A program made the translations under genes and the position numbers. This document shows, one piece after another, positions 35,140 through 44,112 of a stretch of DNA of 64,000 nucleotides. The DNA is from CAYNFR01 sp964616755 (GTDB lineage Bacteria; Bacteroidota; Bacteroidia; Chitinophagales; Saprospiraceae): NCBI GenBank assembly GCA_964616755.1, contig CAZTSI010000008.1, positions 37,797 through 101,796 of the forward strand, read 5' to 3'. Within the stretch, counting starts at the first letter, position 1, and every line of letters starts with the position of its first letter. The notes under the pieces were generated by a model. That model was given only the letters and a program-made list of their open reading frames with translations. It made no database searches and was not told the DNA's origin.

Positions 35140-35850
35140 TTAATTATGTCCTGCCATATGATCAGATAGCAGTTGGACATAATCTAATAATTCTGCAATT
35201 GATTTATTGTTTGGTTTGTTTTTTTTCATAAAACTTTCTGCTTTTCTTCGAAGGGACGCGTCAAATACTTTGTCCAAATCTTTACCATTGGATTTGATAT
35301 TAACGAATTCCCCAGTTCCATACCGTGCAACAAAATTTGTTTCGGTATCCTTAAAATATGGTTGCAAATTTCCATCCGAACCATAGGTAAAATTGTCCGT
35401 TGGGCGCGGCTTGACAAACTGTTTTTTATAAGATCTGAAGATAGATAGGTCCCCTGCGAATAATACTTCATAATAAACAAACTCTTCATTCTCCACACTT
35501 TTGATGAATCGTTGTTGTCCGCCATCAGCTTGAAATAATACAAAGGATTTAATCTGATGATCATTGATCCAAAGTTCTTTCTGGTCAATCACCACCAGGA
35601 GCTTTTGCGAACAAATATCAAATTTGGCTTTATCTAATTCCTTCTTATTGCCCGAAAGGTCTTCAATTTGGACTTTTTGCCATTCTAAATCTAGATAAGG
35701 ATGTCCTTTGAATTGGCTAGTTCCATAGATTAAATCACCATTTAGCCCAGACATAATATCTGAATTGGCTATAATGGTCTGCTGCGATAAAAGTTGATTG
35801 CTAAGAATTAACAAGATAATAAAGCCATACACACGTATACACATAGACAA
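35140..35850 (-). CDS. Secreted protein of unknown function
   Basis: 236 residues with a signal peptide (CIRVYGFIILLILSNQLLSQ). The mature protein is mixed, with a beta-rich first half (FVLFQADGGQQRFIKSVENEEFVYYEVLFAGDLSIFRS) and a helical C-terminus rich in Lys and Asn. It resembles the broad class of Bacteroidota periplasmic proteins that carry a hydrophilic helical tail. I recognise no catalytic motif. It stands alone between glpK and an SdpI-like gene. A TAGTTTTG box (35885-35892, minus) precedes it, but without a -33 element at the right distance. Confidence 0.6.
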   Translation of the reverse strand: MSMCIRVYGFIILLILSNQLLSQQTIIANSDIMSGLNGDLIYGTSQFKGHPYLDLEWQKVQIEDLSGNKKELDKAKFDICSQKLLVVIDQKELWINDHQIKSFVLFQADGGQQRFIKSVENEEFVYYEVLFAGDLSIFRSYKKQFVKPRPTDNFTYGSDGNLQPYFKDTETNFVARYGTGEFVNIKSNGKDLDKVFDASLRRKAESFMKKNKPNNKSIAELLDYVQLLSDHMAGHN

Positions 35851-36042
35851 GCGAATTGAAGATGATAAACGAAGATTTACATTCCAAAACTAAGCTAACT
35901 AAAGCTCAAATTCATACTCAAGGCAATTTTGTGAACAGTTTAACGCATTGTTTAGACGATATTGCTTAATCTAAATGGAGCTGTTTATCTTTAAGGTTGA
36001 TAAATGTTTTCGTTCATCTATCCCTTTAGAAAGTCTTACACT

Positions 36043-36393
36043 ATGACTTGGTTCAATCCATTTACTTTGAGTTGTATTCTTGTGGGTCTTACATTTTATT
36101 TGGCGGCATTGATAACCATTAAATTTCCCCCTAAAGGTATTAATCAGATGTATGGTTATCGAACGCGGTCGTCAATGAAATCAAAAGAACATTGGGATTT
36201 CGCTCAAGGTTATTCGAATCAGAAGATGAAGCAATTGGGGATCTTCTTTGTTGTATTTTCACCCATTGGCGTCGTTTTAAATGCCAGCCCTGAAGTATCG
36301 ATAGGAATTTTTCTTGTGATTATGTTAGGAGCGATTATCTATTTTATTCACAATGTCGAAAAATCTATTAAACAAAAATTTGGACGATTATAA
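36043..36393 (+). CDS. SdpI/YhfL-family small membrane protein
   Basis: About 116 residues with three membrane helices. The conserved loop PPKGINQMYGYRTRSSMKSKEHWDFAQ sits between the first two; this loop defines the SdpI immunity-like family. In Bacillus the prototype protects against the SdpC toxin, but no sdpA/B/C genes are here and most stand-alone copies have unknown roles. The shorter ATG at 36043 fits family N-termini better than 36004. It precedes ridA by 21 bases. Confidence 0.72.
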   Translation: MTWFNPFTLSCILVGLTFYLAALITIKFPPKGINQMYGYRTRSSMKSKEHWDFAQGYSNQKMKQLGIFFVVFSPIGVVLNASPEVSIGIFLVIMLGAIIYFIHNVEKSIKQKFGRL

Positions 36394-36414
36394 AAACCTT
36401 AAAAACTATATGCT

Positions 36415-36771
36415 ATGTCAGATTCAGGGCCTCATTATTCCCCCATATACCGTGCCGGTGAAACTTGGTATATCAGTGGACAATTACCAATTATCAATCG
36501 AGAAAGTTTAGAAATGCCAGAAGGCACATATGAACAGACTCTATTGGCCCTATCTAAAGCGGAAAAATTATTAATGGAGCATGGCATGGATCGCAATGCT
36601 ATTGTCAAAACTACGTGCTACATTACTGACGAAGAAGGATGGGGGGCCGCTAACAGAGCATATAAAGACTTTTTTGGTGAGCACAAACCTGCGCGATCCA
36701 TAGTACCTGTGCCAAGTCTACATTTTGGATGTCTAGTGGAAATCGAGGCAATAGCCTACCTATCTAGTTAA
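36415..36771 (+). CDS. RidA-family enamine/imine deaminase
   Basis: 118 residues, a single YjgF/RidA domain. Recognisable blocks are YISGQLPI, ALLALSKAEKLLMEHG, IVKTTCYITDEEGW and the C-terminal ARSIVPVPSLHFGCLVEIEAIAYL with the substrate-binding Arg. These trimers clear reactive 2-aminoacrylate from PLP enzymes. The gene follows the SdpI-like gene on the same strand and is unconnected to yebC beyond order. Confidence 0.85.
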   Translation: MSDSGPHYSPIYRAGETWYISGQLPIINRESLEMPEGTYEQTLLALSKAEKLLMEHGMDRNAIVKTTCYITDEEGWGAANRAYKDFFGEHKPARSIVPVPSLHFGCLVEIEAIAYLSS

Positions 36772-36833
36772 GTTGTGACGAACATTATTCAAACAAATCT
36801 GCTTTATTTGCAATCCATTAAGACCAAATACAT

Positions 36834-37556
36834 ATGGGTAGAATATTTGAGGTAAGGAAAAGTAGCATGTTCGCACGCTATGATCGTATGGCCAAACAGT
36901 TTAGTCGTGTGGCTAAAGAAATAACAATTGCCGTAAAAGCTGGCGGCCCTGATGGGGATAATAACCCTGCATTGCGTAGAGCCCTCCAAAATGCCAAGGC
37001 AGTCAATATGCCTAAAGACAAAGTGGAAAGCGCCATTAAAAGAGCACAAGGTCGAGACACATCAGACTATGAAGAATTAACTTATGAAGGATATGCACCA
37101 CATGGCGTAGCGATAATTGTAGAGACCGCCACAGATAATCCGATCCGAACCGTGGCCAAGGTCAGAGCTGTCTTTAACAAATTTGATGGAAGCCTTAGCA
37201 CAAATAACAGCGTTAGCTTTCAATTTAAAAAAATGGGAGTTTTTATGCTAGAAATAGGTGTGCATGATGCCGAAGAACTCGAGTTAGAGCTCATCGATTT
37301 TGGTCTAGAAGAAATGGGCGAAGGTAAAAATGAAGATGGCGAAGACGTACTAATAATTAGAGTACCTTTTTCAGAGTTTGGCAATATGCAAGCCGCCTTA
37401 GAAGGGAAAGGGCTCGATATTAAAAGTTCACAGTTTGAGTGGATACCACTAAATATGGTTAGCCTTGAAGGAGAAGAAGAAGAAAAGGTCTTAAAAATGC
37501 TCGCTAAAATGGAAGAAGAAGAAGATGTACAAAATGTCTTCCATAATATGGCCTAA
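36834..37556 (+). CDS. YebC/PmpR-family protein
   Basis: 240 residues matching YebC in length and motifs: FSRVAKEITIAVKAGGPDGDNNPALRRALQNAKAVNMPKDKVESAIKRA, YEGYAPHGVAIIVETATDN and VSFQFKKMGVF. Family members were described as transcription regulators and, more recently, as ribosome-associated factors that relieve stalling on proline-rich sequence. A TTTATTTG box (36803-36810) lies 23 bases upstream. The final codons overlap the convergent UbiA-like gene by 4 bases. Confidence 0.93.
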   Translation: MGRIFEVRKSSMFARYDRMAKQFSRVAKEITIAVKAGGPDGDNNPALRRALQNAKAVNMPKDKVESAIKRAQGRDTSDYEELTYEGYAPHGVAIIVETATDNPIRTVAKVRAVFNKFDGSLSTNNSVSFQFKKMGVFMLEIGVHDAEELELELIDFGLEEMGEGKNEDGEDVLIIRVPFSEFGNMQAALEGKGLDIKSSQFEWIPLNMVSLEGEEEEKVLKMLAKMEEEEDVQNVFHNMA

Positions 37557-38383
37557 ACGCACCATCCGGCCAAATAAATGATGCCATGAAGCCCGATAAA
37601 CCCATCCAAGAACAATAAGTAAAAGCGCTCCTTTTGCAACTTAAAGCTTTTAGTTATCAAAAATTGTACGATATAGACCATTGTTAACAGAACGACAATG
37701 ATTAATGAATACACTTGGTAGTAAGCGAGCATCATCAAAGATAGTATAGCAATGATGATAAGCATGGTCATCAAAAGTCTCGCTTTGGCCTCGGAAATGG
37801 TACCAAGTGTTTGCACTTTAAGAAGTTTATCTAGTTCTTTGTCGCGCCAATCAAAGGGTATAGTCAAGGCTATAATGAAGCTTATCTTTTCAATGCCAAG
37901 ACAGACTAAGCTCCTAGCAGAAAGTGAACTGTCTATCATACATGGCAATAGAAATATACCCATCCAGCAAAAACCGACCAGCCCTATTTTTAAAAAAGCC
38001 ACGTTTCGCAAACGAAATTCCTTAAAAGGAACTATATAAAGTAGAGTGATGGATCCTAATAGAGACGTACCTATTTTATACGGATTATCCAAAAAAAGCC
38101 ATAACACTAAGCTGCCAATCCCAGCCGCTGCGGTCGCTATAAAGCCTGAAGAATAATACTTACGAAAGACATCGTGTCTAGGGGTTCCTTCATATATAGA
38201 GAATTCTATACCACAAAGACGATGTAAATTGTATCCAAATAATGTGGATATGCCCACAAAACCTACATAGATGAAGTTGATCTCCTGATGAAATAGTGTA
38301 AAGGCACCTGATGAGAATAGTGCCGCGCATACAGAAATATGAACATTGCCATACAAGTAAATATACCAAAGTGACCTGCCCAT
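37553..38383 (-). CDS. UbiA-like integral membrane protein with degenerate active site
   Basis: 276 residues, about eight membrane helices in a UbiA prenyltransferase-like pattern. The second catalytic motif is partly retained (PFDWRDKELDKLLKVQTLG, compare DxxxD). The first is altered: YNLHRLCG where the family has NxxxDxxxD. It may therefore not bind Mg-diphosphate normally. It is last in a minus-strand unit with pyrE and an M42 peptidase (gaps 3 and 7 bases). Membrane topology is clear, and enzymatic function is doubtful. Confidence 0.65.
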   Translation of the reverse strand: MGRSLWYIYLYGNVHISVCAALFSSGAFTLFHQEINFIYVGFVGISTLFGYNLHRLCGIEFSIYEGTPRHDVFRKYYSSGFIATAAAGIGSLVLWLFLDNPYKIGTSLLGSITLLYIVPFKEFRLRNVAFLKIGLVGFCWMGIFLLPCMIDSSLSARSLVCLGIEKISFIIALTIPFDWRDKELDKLLKVQTLGTISEAKARLLMTMLIIIAILSLMMLAYYQVYSLIIVVLLTMVYIVQFLITKSFKLQKERFYLLFLDGFIGLHGIIYLAGWCV

Positions 38384-38390
38384 TGGAGGT

Positions 38391-39467
38391 CTAAAAGTAC
38401 GTCAGCGAAATACCCGGATGAAATCTCTTAAGCGTTTCAAAAATCAACTGTACCAAGTGCTCTACGTCTTCCTTGTGAGCCATTTCCACTGTCGTATGCA
38501 TATACCTCAAGGGTAAGGATATCAACACTGAAGGTATGCCATCGCGGCTATAAGCAAATGCATCTGTATCTGTACCTGTAACACGAGAAGAAGCTGAACG
38601 TTGAAATGGAATCTTATATTCCTCCGCCGCACTTATTACTTCCTTAAGTACATTATGGTGAATGGCGGGTGCATAAGTCAGTACAGGACCTTTGCCGCAT
38701 TTAATCTCACCCTCTTCTTTGGTTTTAATCATTGGCGTGCACGTATCGTGTGTTACGTCAGTGACAATGGCAATGTTCGGTTTTAGTCTATGCGCGATCA
38801 TCCCCGCACCTCTCAGACCAACTTCTTCTTGCACGGCATTTACCACATGAAGGGTGTAAGGTAGTTTAACTTTTTGTTGTTTCAACAAGCTAGCAACTTG
38901 TGCAATAGCTACACCACCCATGCGATTATCCAGTGCGCGGCCCAGATAATAATCGCCCAGTATCTCAAGTTGTTCATCGAAGGTGACCACACAGCCAACA
39001 TGAATACCCATTTCCAATACTTCGGCCTTGTTTTTAGCTGCTACGTCAATAAAAATGTTTTCTATTTTAGGTACGATCTTGGCATCTTCGCCATTGCGTA
39101 GATGAATAGCGGGCCATCCAAAGACGCCCCTTATGGCTCCTTTCGCTGTATGAATTAGCACGCGCATGCTAGGCGCGATCATATGATCTGAGCCTCCATT
39201 GCGAATCACATTGATAAAGCCGTCATCAGATATATAGTTGACAAACCAGCTTATTTCATCCGCATGAGCCTCAATGACGACACTAAACGGTTGTCCTGGA
39301 TTTATCGTGCCATAAGCCGTGCCATAAGCATCGACATTAGTTTCGTCTACATATGGAGTAATATACTCTAGCCAAATTTTCTGACCTGACGTCTCAAAAC
39401 CTGTCGGGGCTACATTATTGAGATAGTTAAAAATGAACTGTTCACTCTTCTTATTCCAAATTGTCAT
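38391..39467 (-). CDS. M42-family metallopeptidase (glutamyl aminopeptidase/endoglucanase-like)
   Basis: 358 residues. Metal and catalytic sites of the M42 fold are visible: VVIEAHADEISWFVNYI (first His/Asp), RALDNRMGGVAIAQV (bridging Asp), HVVNAVQEEVGLRGAGM (catalytic Glu pair), VTDVTHDT and the late MHTTVEMAHKEDVEHL. These di-zinc enzymes release N-terminal residues from short peptides in large cytosolic assemblies. It is the middle gene of a pyrE-M42-UbiA-like unit. Older annotations of the family as endoglucanase are probably wrong. Confidence 0.9.
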   Translation of the reverse strand: MTIWNKKSEQFIFNYLNNVAPTGFETSGQKIWLEYITPYVDETNVDAYGTAYGTINPGQPFSVVIEAHADEISWFVNYISDDGFINVIRNGGSDHMIAPSMRVLIHTAKGAIRGVFGWPAIHLRNGEDAKIVPKIENIFIDVAAKNKAEVLEMGIHVGCVVTFDEQLEILGDYYLGRALDNRMGGVAIAQVASLLKQQKVKLPYTLHVVNAVQEEVGLRGAGMIAHRLKPNIAIVTDVTHDTCTPMIKTKEEGEIKCGKGPVLTYAPAIHHNVLKEVISAAEEYKIPFQRSASSRVTGTDTDAFAYSRDGIPSVLISLPLRYMHTTVEMAHKEDVEHLVQLIFETLKRFHPGISLTYF

Positions 39468-39470
39468 ATC

Positions 39471-40106
39471 CTAACTGTTTTTAACTGACCAAGATTTTGG
39501 GTCCATTCTCCATTCTGATAAGGAGTTTAATTGATTAGGGGTAAAATTACCCGAATTTTTAACAGCATTTAGCAAAGCAGTATAATTTGACAAGGTACTA
39601 AATGGGCAATTTATTTGCTCAAAATTTTTGGCAGCATCTTCAAATTCATAACTAAATATGGCTAAAACACCTAAAACCACTGCACCTGCTTCACGAGCCG
39701 CTTCAACGGCCTTAATGCTGCTACCACCTGTAGAGATGAGATCTTCAATGATGACAACGCGCTGCTTTGCTTCAATGTGGCCTTCGATTAAGTTCTGTCG
39801 CCCATGCGACTTTGGGGAAGAACGTATGTAGGCGAATGGTAGATCCAGTCGATCAGCAATCAGAACGCCATGAGCTATGCCTGCAGTTGCCACGCCAGCA
39901 ATAATATCTATATTGCCCCATTGTTTTGATGCTTGGCTCATGGTATCGATAATAGCTTTTCGCTCGGTAGGAAAACCCAAGAGCAAGCGGTTGTCACAGT
40001 AAATCGGACTTTTTAAGCCAGAAGCCCAAGTAAATGGCGATTTTGGCTGCAATTTTATTGCTGCGATTTTTAATAAAATTCTGGCTACTTCTTGTTCATT
40101 TAGCAT
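39471..40106 (-). CDS. pyrE: Orotate phosphoribosyltransferase
   Basis: 211 residues. SGLKSPIYCDNRLLLGFP is the orotate loop, IAGVATAGIAHGVLIAD precedes the flexible catalytic lysine loop (SSPKSHGRQNLIEG), and RVVIIEDLISTGGSS is the PRPP-binding motif. It makes orotidine 5'-phosphate in pyrimidine synthesis. It is the first gene of a three-gene minus-strand unit, only 30 bases from the divergent NUDIX gene, so their promoters must overlap or lie inside the neighbouring genes. Confidence 0.95.
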   Translation of the reverse strand: MLNEQEVARILLKIAAIKLQPKSPFTWASGLKSPIYCDNRLLLGFPTERKAIIDTMSQASKQWGNIDIIAGVATAGIAHGVLIADRLDLPFAYIRSSPKSHGRQNLIEGHIEAKQRVVIIEDLISTGGSSIKAVEAAREAGAVVLGVLAIFSYEFEDAAKNFEQINCPFSTLSNYTALLNAVKNSGNFTPNQLNSLSEWRMDPKSWSVKNS

Positions 40107-40136
40107 TATCTATGCAACATTTTTAGAGGGCTGCGA

Positions 40137-40775
40137 ATGTACAAAATATACTTTAATGACAAACAAATCTTACTTGCTCATGAGTCAATGAGAGGTTGGT
40201 TTGGTAAGGATACTGCTGAGAATCTTGTCGTCACGTATCCAGGAAAGACTAAATTTCTGCTGAATTATGTGGATAAAGTAGAGAATAGTCCCGATCTAAA
40301 AAGACTCATTATCCTTTATCCCTTTCCCAAGCAATTAAAGAAAGATTTTTTTAGCCTTTTTAGAGTAGTACCTGCCGCAGGAGGTGTTGTGCTAAATGCA
40401 GATGGTAAGGTTTTATTCATTTATCGACGCGGTTATTGGGATTTACCAAAAGGGAAAATGGAGTTGAGTGAAAGTAAGCGCGAAACAGCTTTGAGAGAGG
40501 TCGAAGAGGAAACGGGATTGACTAAACTCAAATTAATACAAAAGCTCTCAGTTACGCATCATATATTTCGAGGATTGAGTGGTAAACGTGTTTTAAAGCC
40601 CAGTCATTGGTATTTGATGACCTCGAGTACAGAAGAAGTAAATGTTCAAATCGAAGAAGACATAGAAGAAGCAAAATGGGTGGATGTAACGGACAAAAAG
40701 GCCTTGGAAAAACTGCGCCCAATTTATATTAATATCCTTGATGTAATTGAAGAATTGCATAATATCACTCGTTAG
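40137..40775 (+). CDS. NUDIX hydrolase
   Basis: 212 residues. An N-terminal 80-residue region (GKDTAENLVVTYPGKTKFL...) precedes the NUDIX domain, whose box is G-KMELS-E-SKRETAL-REVEEETGL, matching GX5EX7REUXEEXGU in full. The C-terminal part is helical. Members hydrolyse nucleoside diphosphate derivatives such as NDP-sugars, (p)ppGpp or oxidised dNTPs; nothing here fixes the substrate. Divergent from pyrE with 30 bases between start codons. Confidence 0.9.
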   Translation: MYKIYFNDKQILLAHESMRGWFGKDTAENLVVTYPGKTKFLLNYVDKVENSPDLKRLIILYPFPKQLKKDFFSLFRVVPAAGGVVLNADGKVLFIYRRGYWDLPKGKMELSESKRETALREVEEETGLTKLKLIQKLSVTHHIFRGLSGKRVLKPSHWYLMTSSTEEVNVQIEEDIEEAKWVDVTDKKALEKLRPIYINILDVIEELHNITR

Positions 40776-41155
40776 CTTACAGCAAGCCAATTAATGTACT
40801 AGCCCGCTCTATAGACAGATTTGAATGCAAGGACTAATTCCTTAATACTAGATCAAAAGTGTACATAGCGATGAGCAGCGAGATCTGATGAAAGGTAGAT
40901 TTAGACTCAATATTATCGAGAGCAGAACAAATGAGCCTTTTAGGAACGGTATGTATACTCTTGAAGTGCCCAAGTTGATGTTATGCTAAAATATTTTGGT
41001 CGCTGAGCGGTTTGCTTTTGATAAAAGGCGCCCCACTGCTTAGCTTTGGCAGTAATACACCAAGGTGTAATTATATGATGTAAAAAAATGTAATTATAAG
41101 GAAAACATAAGTTGGAAGCATAGCTTTGTACCATTATCGATATCAGGAAATAAAT
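40776..41155. other. Gap upstream of aspartate kinase
   Basis: 380 bases without a convincing gene. It includes an inverted repeat TACACC-AA-GGTGTA (41056-41069), a 10-base direct repeat TGTAATTATA (41066-41075 and 41089-41098), and the -7 box for lysC. A 33-codon ORF at 40888-40989 has no supporting features. Confidence 0.4.
41121..41128 (+). promoter_or_regulatory. -7 box TAGCTTTG of lysC
   Basis: Exact TAnnTTTG match, 27 bases before ATG 41156. Its TTG was the apparent start of a longer ORF. No clear TTG at -33. Confidence 0.45.
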
Positions 41156-42490
41156 ATGAAGGTTTTGAAATTTGGTGGCACGTCGGTTGGCAATGTTGCC
41201 AGAATGAGACAAGTGTTAGACATTATTTTACTTGAAACAGACAATCCAATTGTGGTTCTTTCTGCCATGTCTGGCACAACGGATCGATTACATTCCATTG
41301 TACAACAAGCGCAAGAGCAAACATTGGAGAAGGCTTTCTATGCTCTGCGACAGTTGCGAAGCGAATATGAACAAATTGCTTTGCAGCTTTTTACGGGGCA
41401 ACCCGTGTTGGTAGACACGAACGATTATCTTAATGTGTGCTTTACTCGCATTGATGAGTTATTACGAAGGGAATCGATTGGAGAGGCAGAGTTATTGGAG
41501 ATTGTCGCACAAGGGGAGGTTTTAAGCACCTACCTGTTTTACCAATTATGTCGTTCAGAAGGGCTTGACGCGGTGCTTTTATCTGCTTTAGATTTTGTTC
41601 GATTAGACGTAAAGGCGGAGCCAGATCTTGAAGAAACGGCCGAGCGATTATTACCTTTACTACACCAATATCGCGGGGCGAGAATGATCATCACTCAAGG
41701 GTATATCTGTCGCAATCATCTTGGTGGAATTGATAATCTCCGTCGTGGAGGAAGCGATTATTCAGCAACGATTATTGGTGGTCTTGTTGTGGCGGAGGAA
41801 ATTCAAATATGGACAGATATTGACGGTGTTCGTAATAATGACCCTCGATTGGTCGAGAATACCTACCCAATACGAGCAATGTCTTATAGAGAAGCAGCTG
41901 AACTTTCTTATTTTGGGGCTAAAATTTTGCATCCGACTTGTGTGTTGCCAGCAGAAAGGGCAGGAGTTCCATTGCGATTAAAATACACCATGAGTCCTGA
42001 AGCCCCTGGCACTTTGATATCACAAAAAGGAAGTGGTCGAGCTATTACAGCAGTGGCCGCAAAAGATGGTATAACTGCGATCAAGATTTACAGTCATCGA
42101 ATGCTCATGGCTTATGGTTTTTTGCGTCGAGTGTTTCAAGTTTTTGAGGATTACGAGACTCCTGTCGATATGATTACCACTTCAGAGGTTGCAGTGTCAC
42201 TTACTATAGACAATGACCGCCATTTGCAGGCCATTGAGCGATATTTGTCGCAATTTGGGGAGGTTACTGTAGAGACGGGATATTCGATAGTTTGCGTGGT
42301 GGGAAATGAGCTTTACGAGAATGGTGTGCATTTAGACACTTTATTTCATGCGCTCATTGATGTACCGGTGCGGATGGTGTCAATGGGTGGAAGTAAGTAC
42401 AATATATCTCTGTTAGTGGAGACGAGATACAAATTGCAAGTATTAAAAGCGCTCAATACATTATTTGATGAAGTGGTAGTAGAGCAATAG
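41156..42490 (+). CDS. lysC: Aspartate kinase (monofunctional)
   Basis: 444 residues from ATG 41156 (MKVLKFGGTSVG). The amino-acid kinase core carries FGGTSVGN, the GGIDNLRRGGSDYSATIIGG phosphate loop and IWTDIDGVRNNDPR. Two C-terminal ACT domains follow, with ITAIKIYSHRMLMAYGFL and VDMITTSEVAVSLTID, and usually bind lysine or threonine. It makes aspartyl phosphate, the entry to lysine, threonine and methionine synthesis. The direct and inverted repeats upstream could be operators, but no riboswitch-like fold was recognised. Confidence 0.94.
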   Translation: MKVLKFGGTSVGNVARMRQVLDIILLETDNPIVVLSAMSGTTDRLHSIVQQAQEQTLEKAFYALRQLRSEYEQIALQLFTGQPVLVDTNDYLNVCFTRIDELLRRESIGEAELLEIVAQGEVLSTYLFYQLCRSEGLDAVLLSALDFVRLDVKAEPDLEETAERLLPLLHQYRGARMIITQGYICRNHLGGIDNLRRGGSDYSATIIGGLVVAEEIQIWTDIDGVRNNDPRLVENTYPIRAMSYREAAELSYFGAKILHPTCVLPAERAGVPLRLKYTMSPEAPGTLISQKGSGRAITAVAAKDGITAIKIYSHRMLMAYGFLRRVFQVFEDYETPVDMITTSEVAVSLTIDNDRHLQAIERYLSQFGEVTVETGYSIVCVVGNELYENGVHLDTLFHALIDVPVRMVSMGGSKYNISLLVETRYKLQVLKALNTLFDEVVVEQ

Positions 42491-42527
42491 TAGAGGTTAC
42501 ATTTTCTGAGCTCTCTCTGGCCTCATC

Positions 42528-43826
42528 TCAAATTGAGTCATAGAATTCTGTTACACGTGGGTCTAAGAGTATATCATTTTGTCGCAAAGGTCGCTTAAGA
42601 TAAATACCTTCTAAATGAGTGCACCGGGAAAGAGCGACATAGGTTTGGCCATATTCGAAAGCCCCACCTCCCATGTCGACATATACCTGATCGAAGGTTT
42701 TGCCCTGACTTTTATGAATGGTAGCTGCCCATGCCAGCTTGACAGGTATTTGTTCGAACGAGCCGATTACATCCGCACTTAAAAGGCTCTTTTCAGCATC
42801 CCACTGATACTTTATCATCTCCCAAGATTCTTTGTGTACGGTCAGTGTTACGGGCTCTTCATGGTGGCGATAAATCATAATATCAACAGCATCCTTATGC
42901 AATGCCATTACTCTACCAATACTGCCATTGACATAGCGCTTTTCGATATCGTTTTTTAGGGTCATGATTTGTGCCCCAACCTTCAGCGACAATAAAGTAT
43001 CCGTGGGGTAGGCACGAGGGTCAAAAGTTCCGTTTACTACAGCAGTATAACCTTGGCTAGGCGAATTAAGACTTGCTAGTTTTTGTGCATTCATGCGATC
43101 AACAATATCATTTCGTGTAGTAAGGGTAATAACACCTTCTAATCCATCAATGTGCGGCACGACTCGTTCATTTAGTGCTGATAAGCCTTCTTCGCTCAAG
43201 CAATTGTGTCTCACTTGGTCGAGTATCGAAATGAAGAACGCTTCTTTTTGGCGGTGGACTGTCTTTAGCTCAATGTATTCGAGATCTCGTGCAATTCTTG
43301 AAAAGGCATGACTAGAAAAAAAATAAGGCGTGTCATAATGTTGCTGAATGTATGCCTTCTCAAATTGGCCGCTCAATACAGGGGGTAACTGAAATAGGTC
43401 GCCAAATATTACAAGCCTTACACCACCAAAAGCCTGTGGGCTCCCCCTGTTTTTACGAAGAAATATATCCATCGCATCAAGCAGATCAGCTCTTACCATA
43501 GAGATTTCATCAATAATGAGCAGTTCGAGATTTTTGTATATCCGGTTATTAGGAACTTTAGAAATGTCTGACTCAGTGAGGATACGAGGTGCCAAGCGAA
43601 AGAAAGAGTGTATAGTTTGGCCTTTTACATTCAAAGCCGCTACGCCTGTAGGGGCGACAATAGCCATTCTGAGTTGAGAAGTGTTTCTAAATAACTGTAG
43701 AAGAGTAGATTTTCCCGTGCCCGCCTTGCCGGAGACGAAAATAGGGTGGTGCGCCTTCTCTAATTGATTGAGTGCATATTGCGTTTCGTTATTTAAGTAT
43801 AAGGGTTCTTGTAGAATCACATGCAA
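42528..43826 (-). CDS. PIF1-like superfamily 1B helicase
   Basis: 432 residues containing all main motifs: FVSGKAGTGKSTLL (Walker A), LLIIDEISMVRADLLDAMD (Walker B), FGDLFQLPPV (motif III), then IMTLKNDIEKRYVNGSIGRV and the C-terminal AATIHKSQGKTFDQVYVDMG...GQTYVALSRC. Such enzymes unwind DNA 5' to 3' and act on G-quadruplexes or in repair. This is a minimal version without the C-terminal HRDC/WYL extensions found in longer Bacteroidota homologues. Its start is TTG 43826 or GTG 43820. It shares no operon. Confidence 0.92.
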   Translation of the reverse strand: MHVILQEPLYLNNETQYALNQLEKAHHPIFVSGKAGTGKSTLLQLFRNTSQLRMAIVAPTGVAALNVKGQTIHSFFRLAPRILTESDISKVPNNRIYKNLELLIIDEISMVRADLLDAMDIFLRKNRGSPQAFGGVRLVIFGDLFQLPPVLSGQFEKAYIQQHYDTPYFFSSHAFSRIARDLEYIELKTVHRQKEAFFISILDQVRHNCLSEEGLSALNERVVPHIDGLEGVITLTTRNDIVDRMNAQKLASLNSPSQGYTAVVNGTFDPRAYPTDTLLSLKVGAQIMTLKNDIEKRYVNGSIGRVMALHKDAVDIMIYRHHEEPVTLTVHKESWEMIKYQWDAEKSLLSADVIGSFEQIPVKLAWAATIHKSQGKTFDQVYVDMGGGAFEYGQTYVALSRCTHLEGIYLKRPLRQNDILLDPRVTEFYDSI

Positions 43827-43843
43827 AGATTAGCTCTTTAGCG

Positions 43844-43876
43844 AAAAAAAAGCGCCGAACATAATTGTTCGGCGCT
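43844..43876 (-). terminator. Terminator of the 69-residue gene
   Basis: Perfect 11-bp stem AGCGCCGAACA/TGTTCGGCGCT, 4-base loop, followed on the minus strand by T8. Confidence 0.9.
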
Positions 43877-43902
43877 CTAAATATATCTATTTGATCTTCT
43901 AT

Positions 43903-44112
43903 CTATGCATGCTCAAGAGGAACAGAAGTCTCTGAAAAATTCTTTCCATCCCATTTTCCTAACCACTCTGCATTCTTTCCTAATTTAATATAATTCTGAA
44001 AAGATCGAACAGCACTTTCTTTCTCTGTGCGGTGAATGGTAATGGTCTGAGGACCTGAACTCACGTTAAAGTAATATTTCCCAGTTCCCATTTCAAAGTT
44101 TTTTCTACGCAT
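43903..44112 (-). CDS. Small conserved Bacteroidota protein
   Basis: 69 residues with no signal peptide. The last half (AVRSFQNYIKLGKNAEWLGKWDGKNFSETS) is the recurrent part of this small family; I recall the WLGKW core, but no function is attached to it. It has a textbook promoter (44202-44233), an AACCAAAAC leader box (about 44123-44132, minus) and a strong terminator, which together suggest a well-expressed independent unit. Confidence 0.75.
   Translation of the reverse strand: MRRKNFEMGTGKYYFNVSSGPQTITIHRTEKESAVRSFQNYIKLGKNAEWLGKWDGKNFSETSVPLEHA

Noticed and set aside
40888..40989. 33-codon ORF upstream of lysC
   Set aside because: No similarity recognised, no promoter box, and short enough to arise by chance.
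40776..41155. Lysine riboswitch ahead of aspartate kinase
   Set aside because: No lysine-aptamer-like junction could be recognised; only short repeats and a promoter box are present.
40940..41212. 90-codon minus-strand ORF over the lysC promoter
   Set aside because: Runs antisense through the lysC start and repeats; composition is not protein-like.
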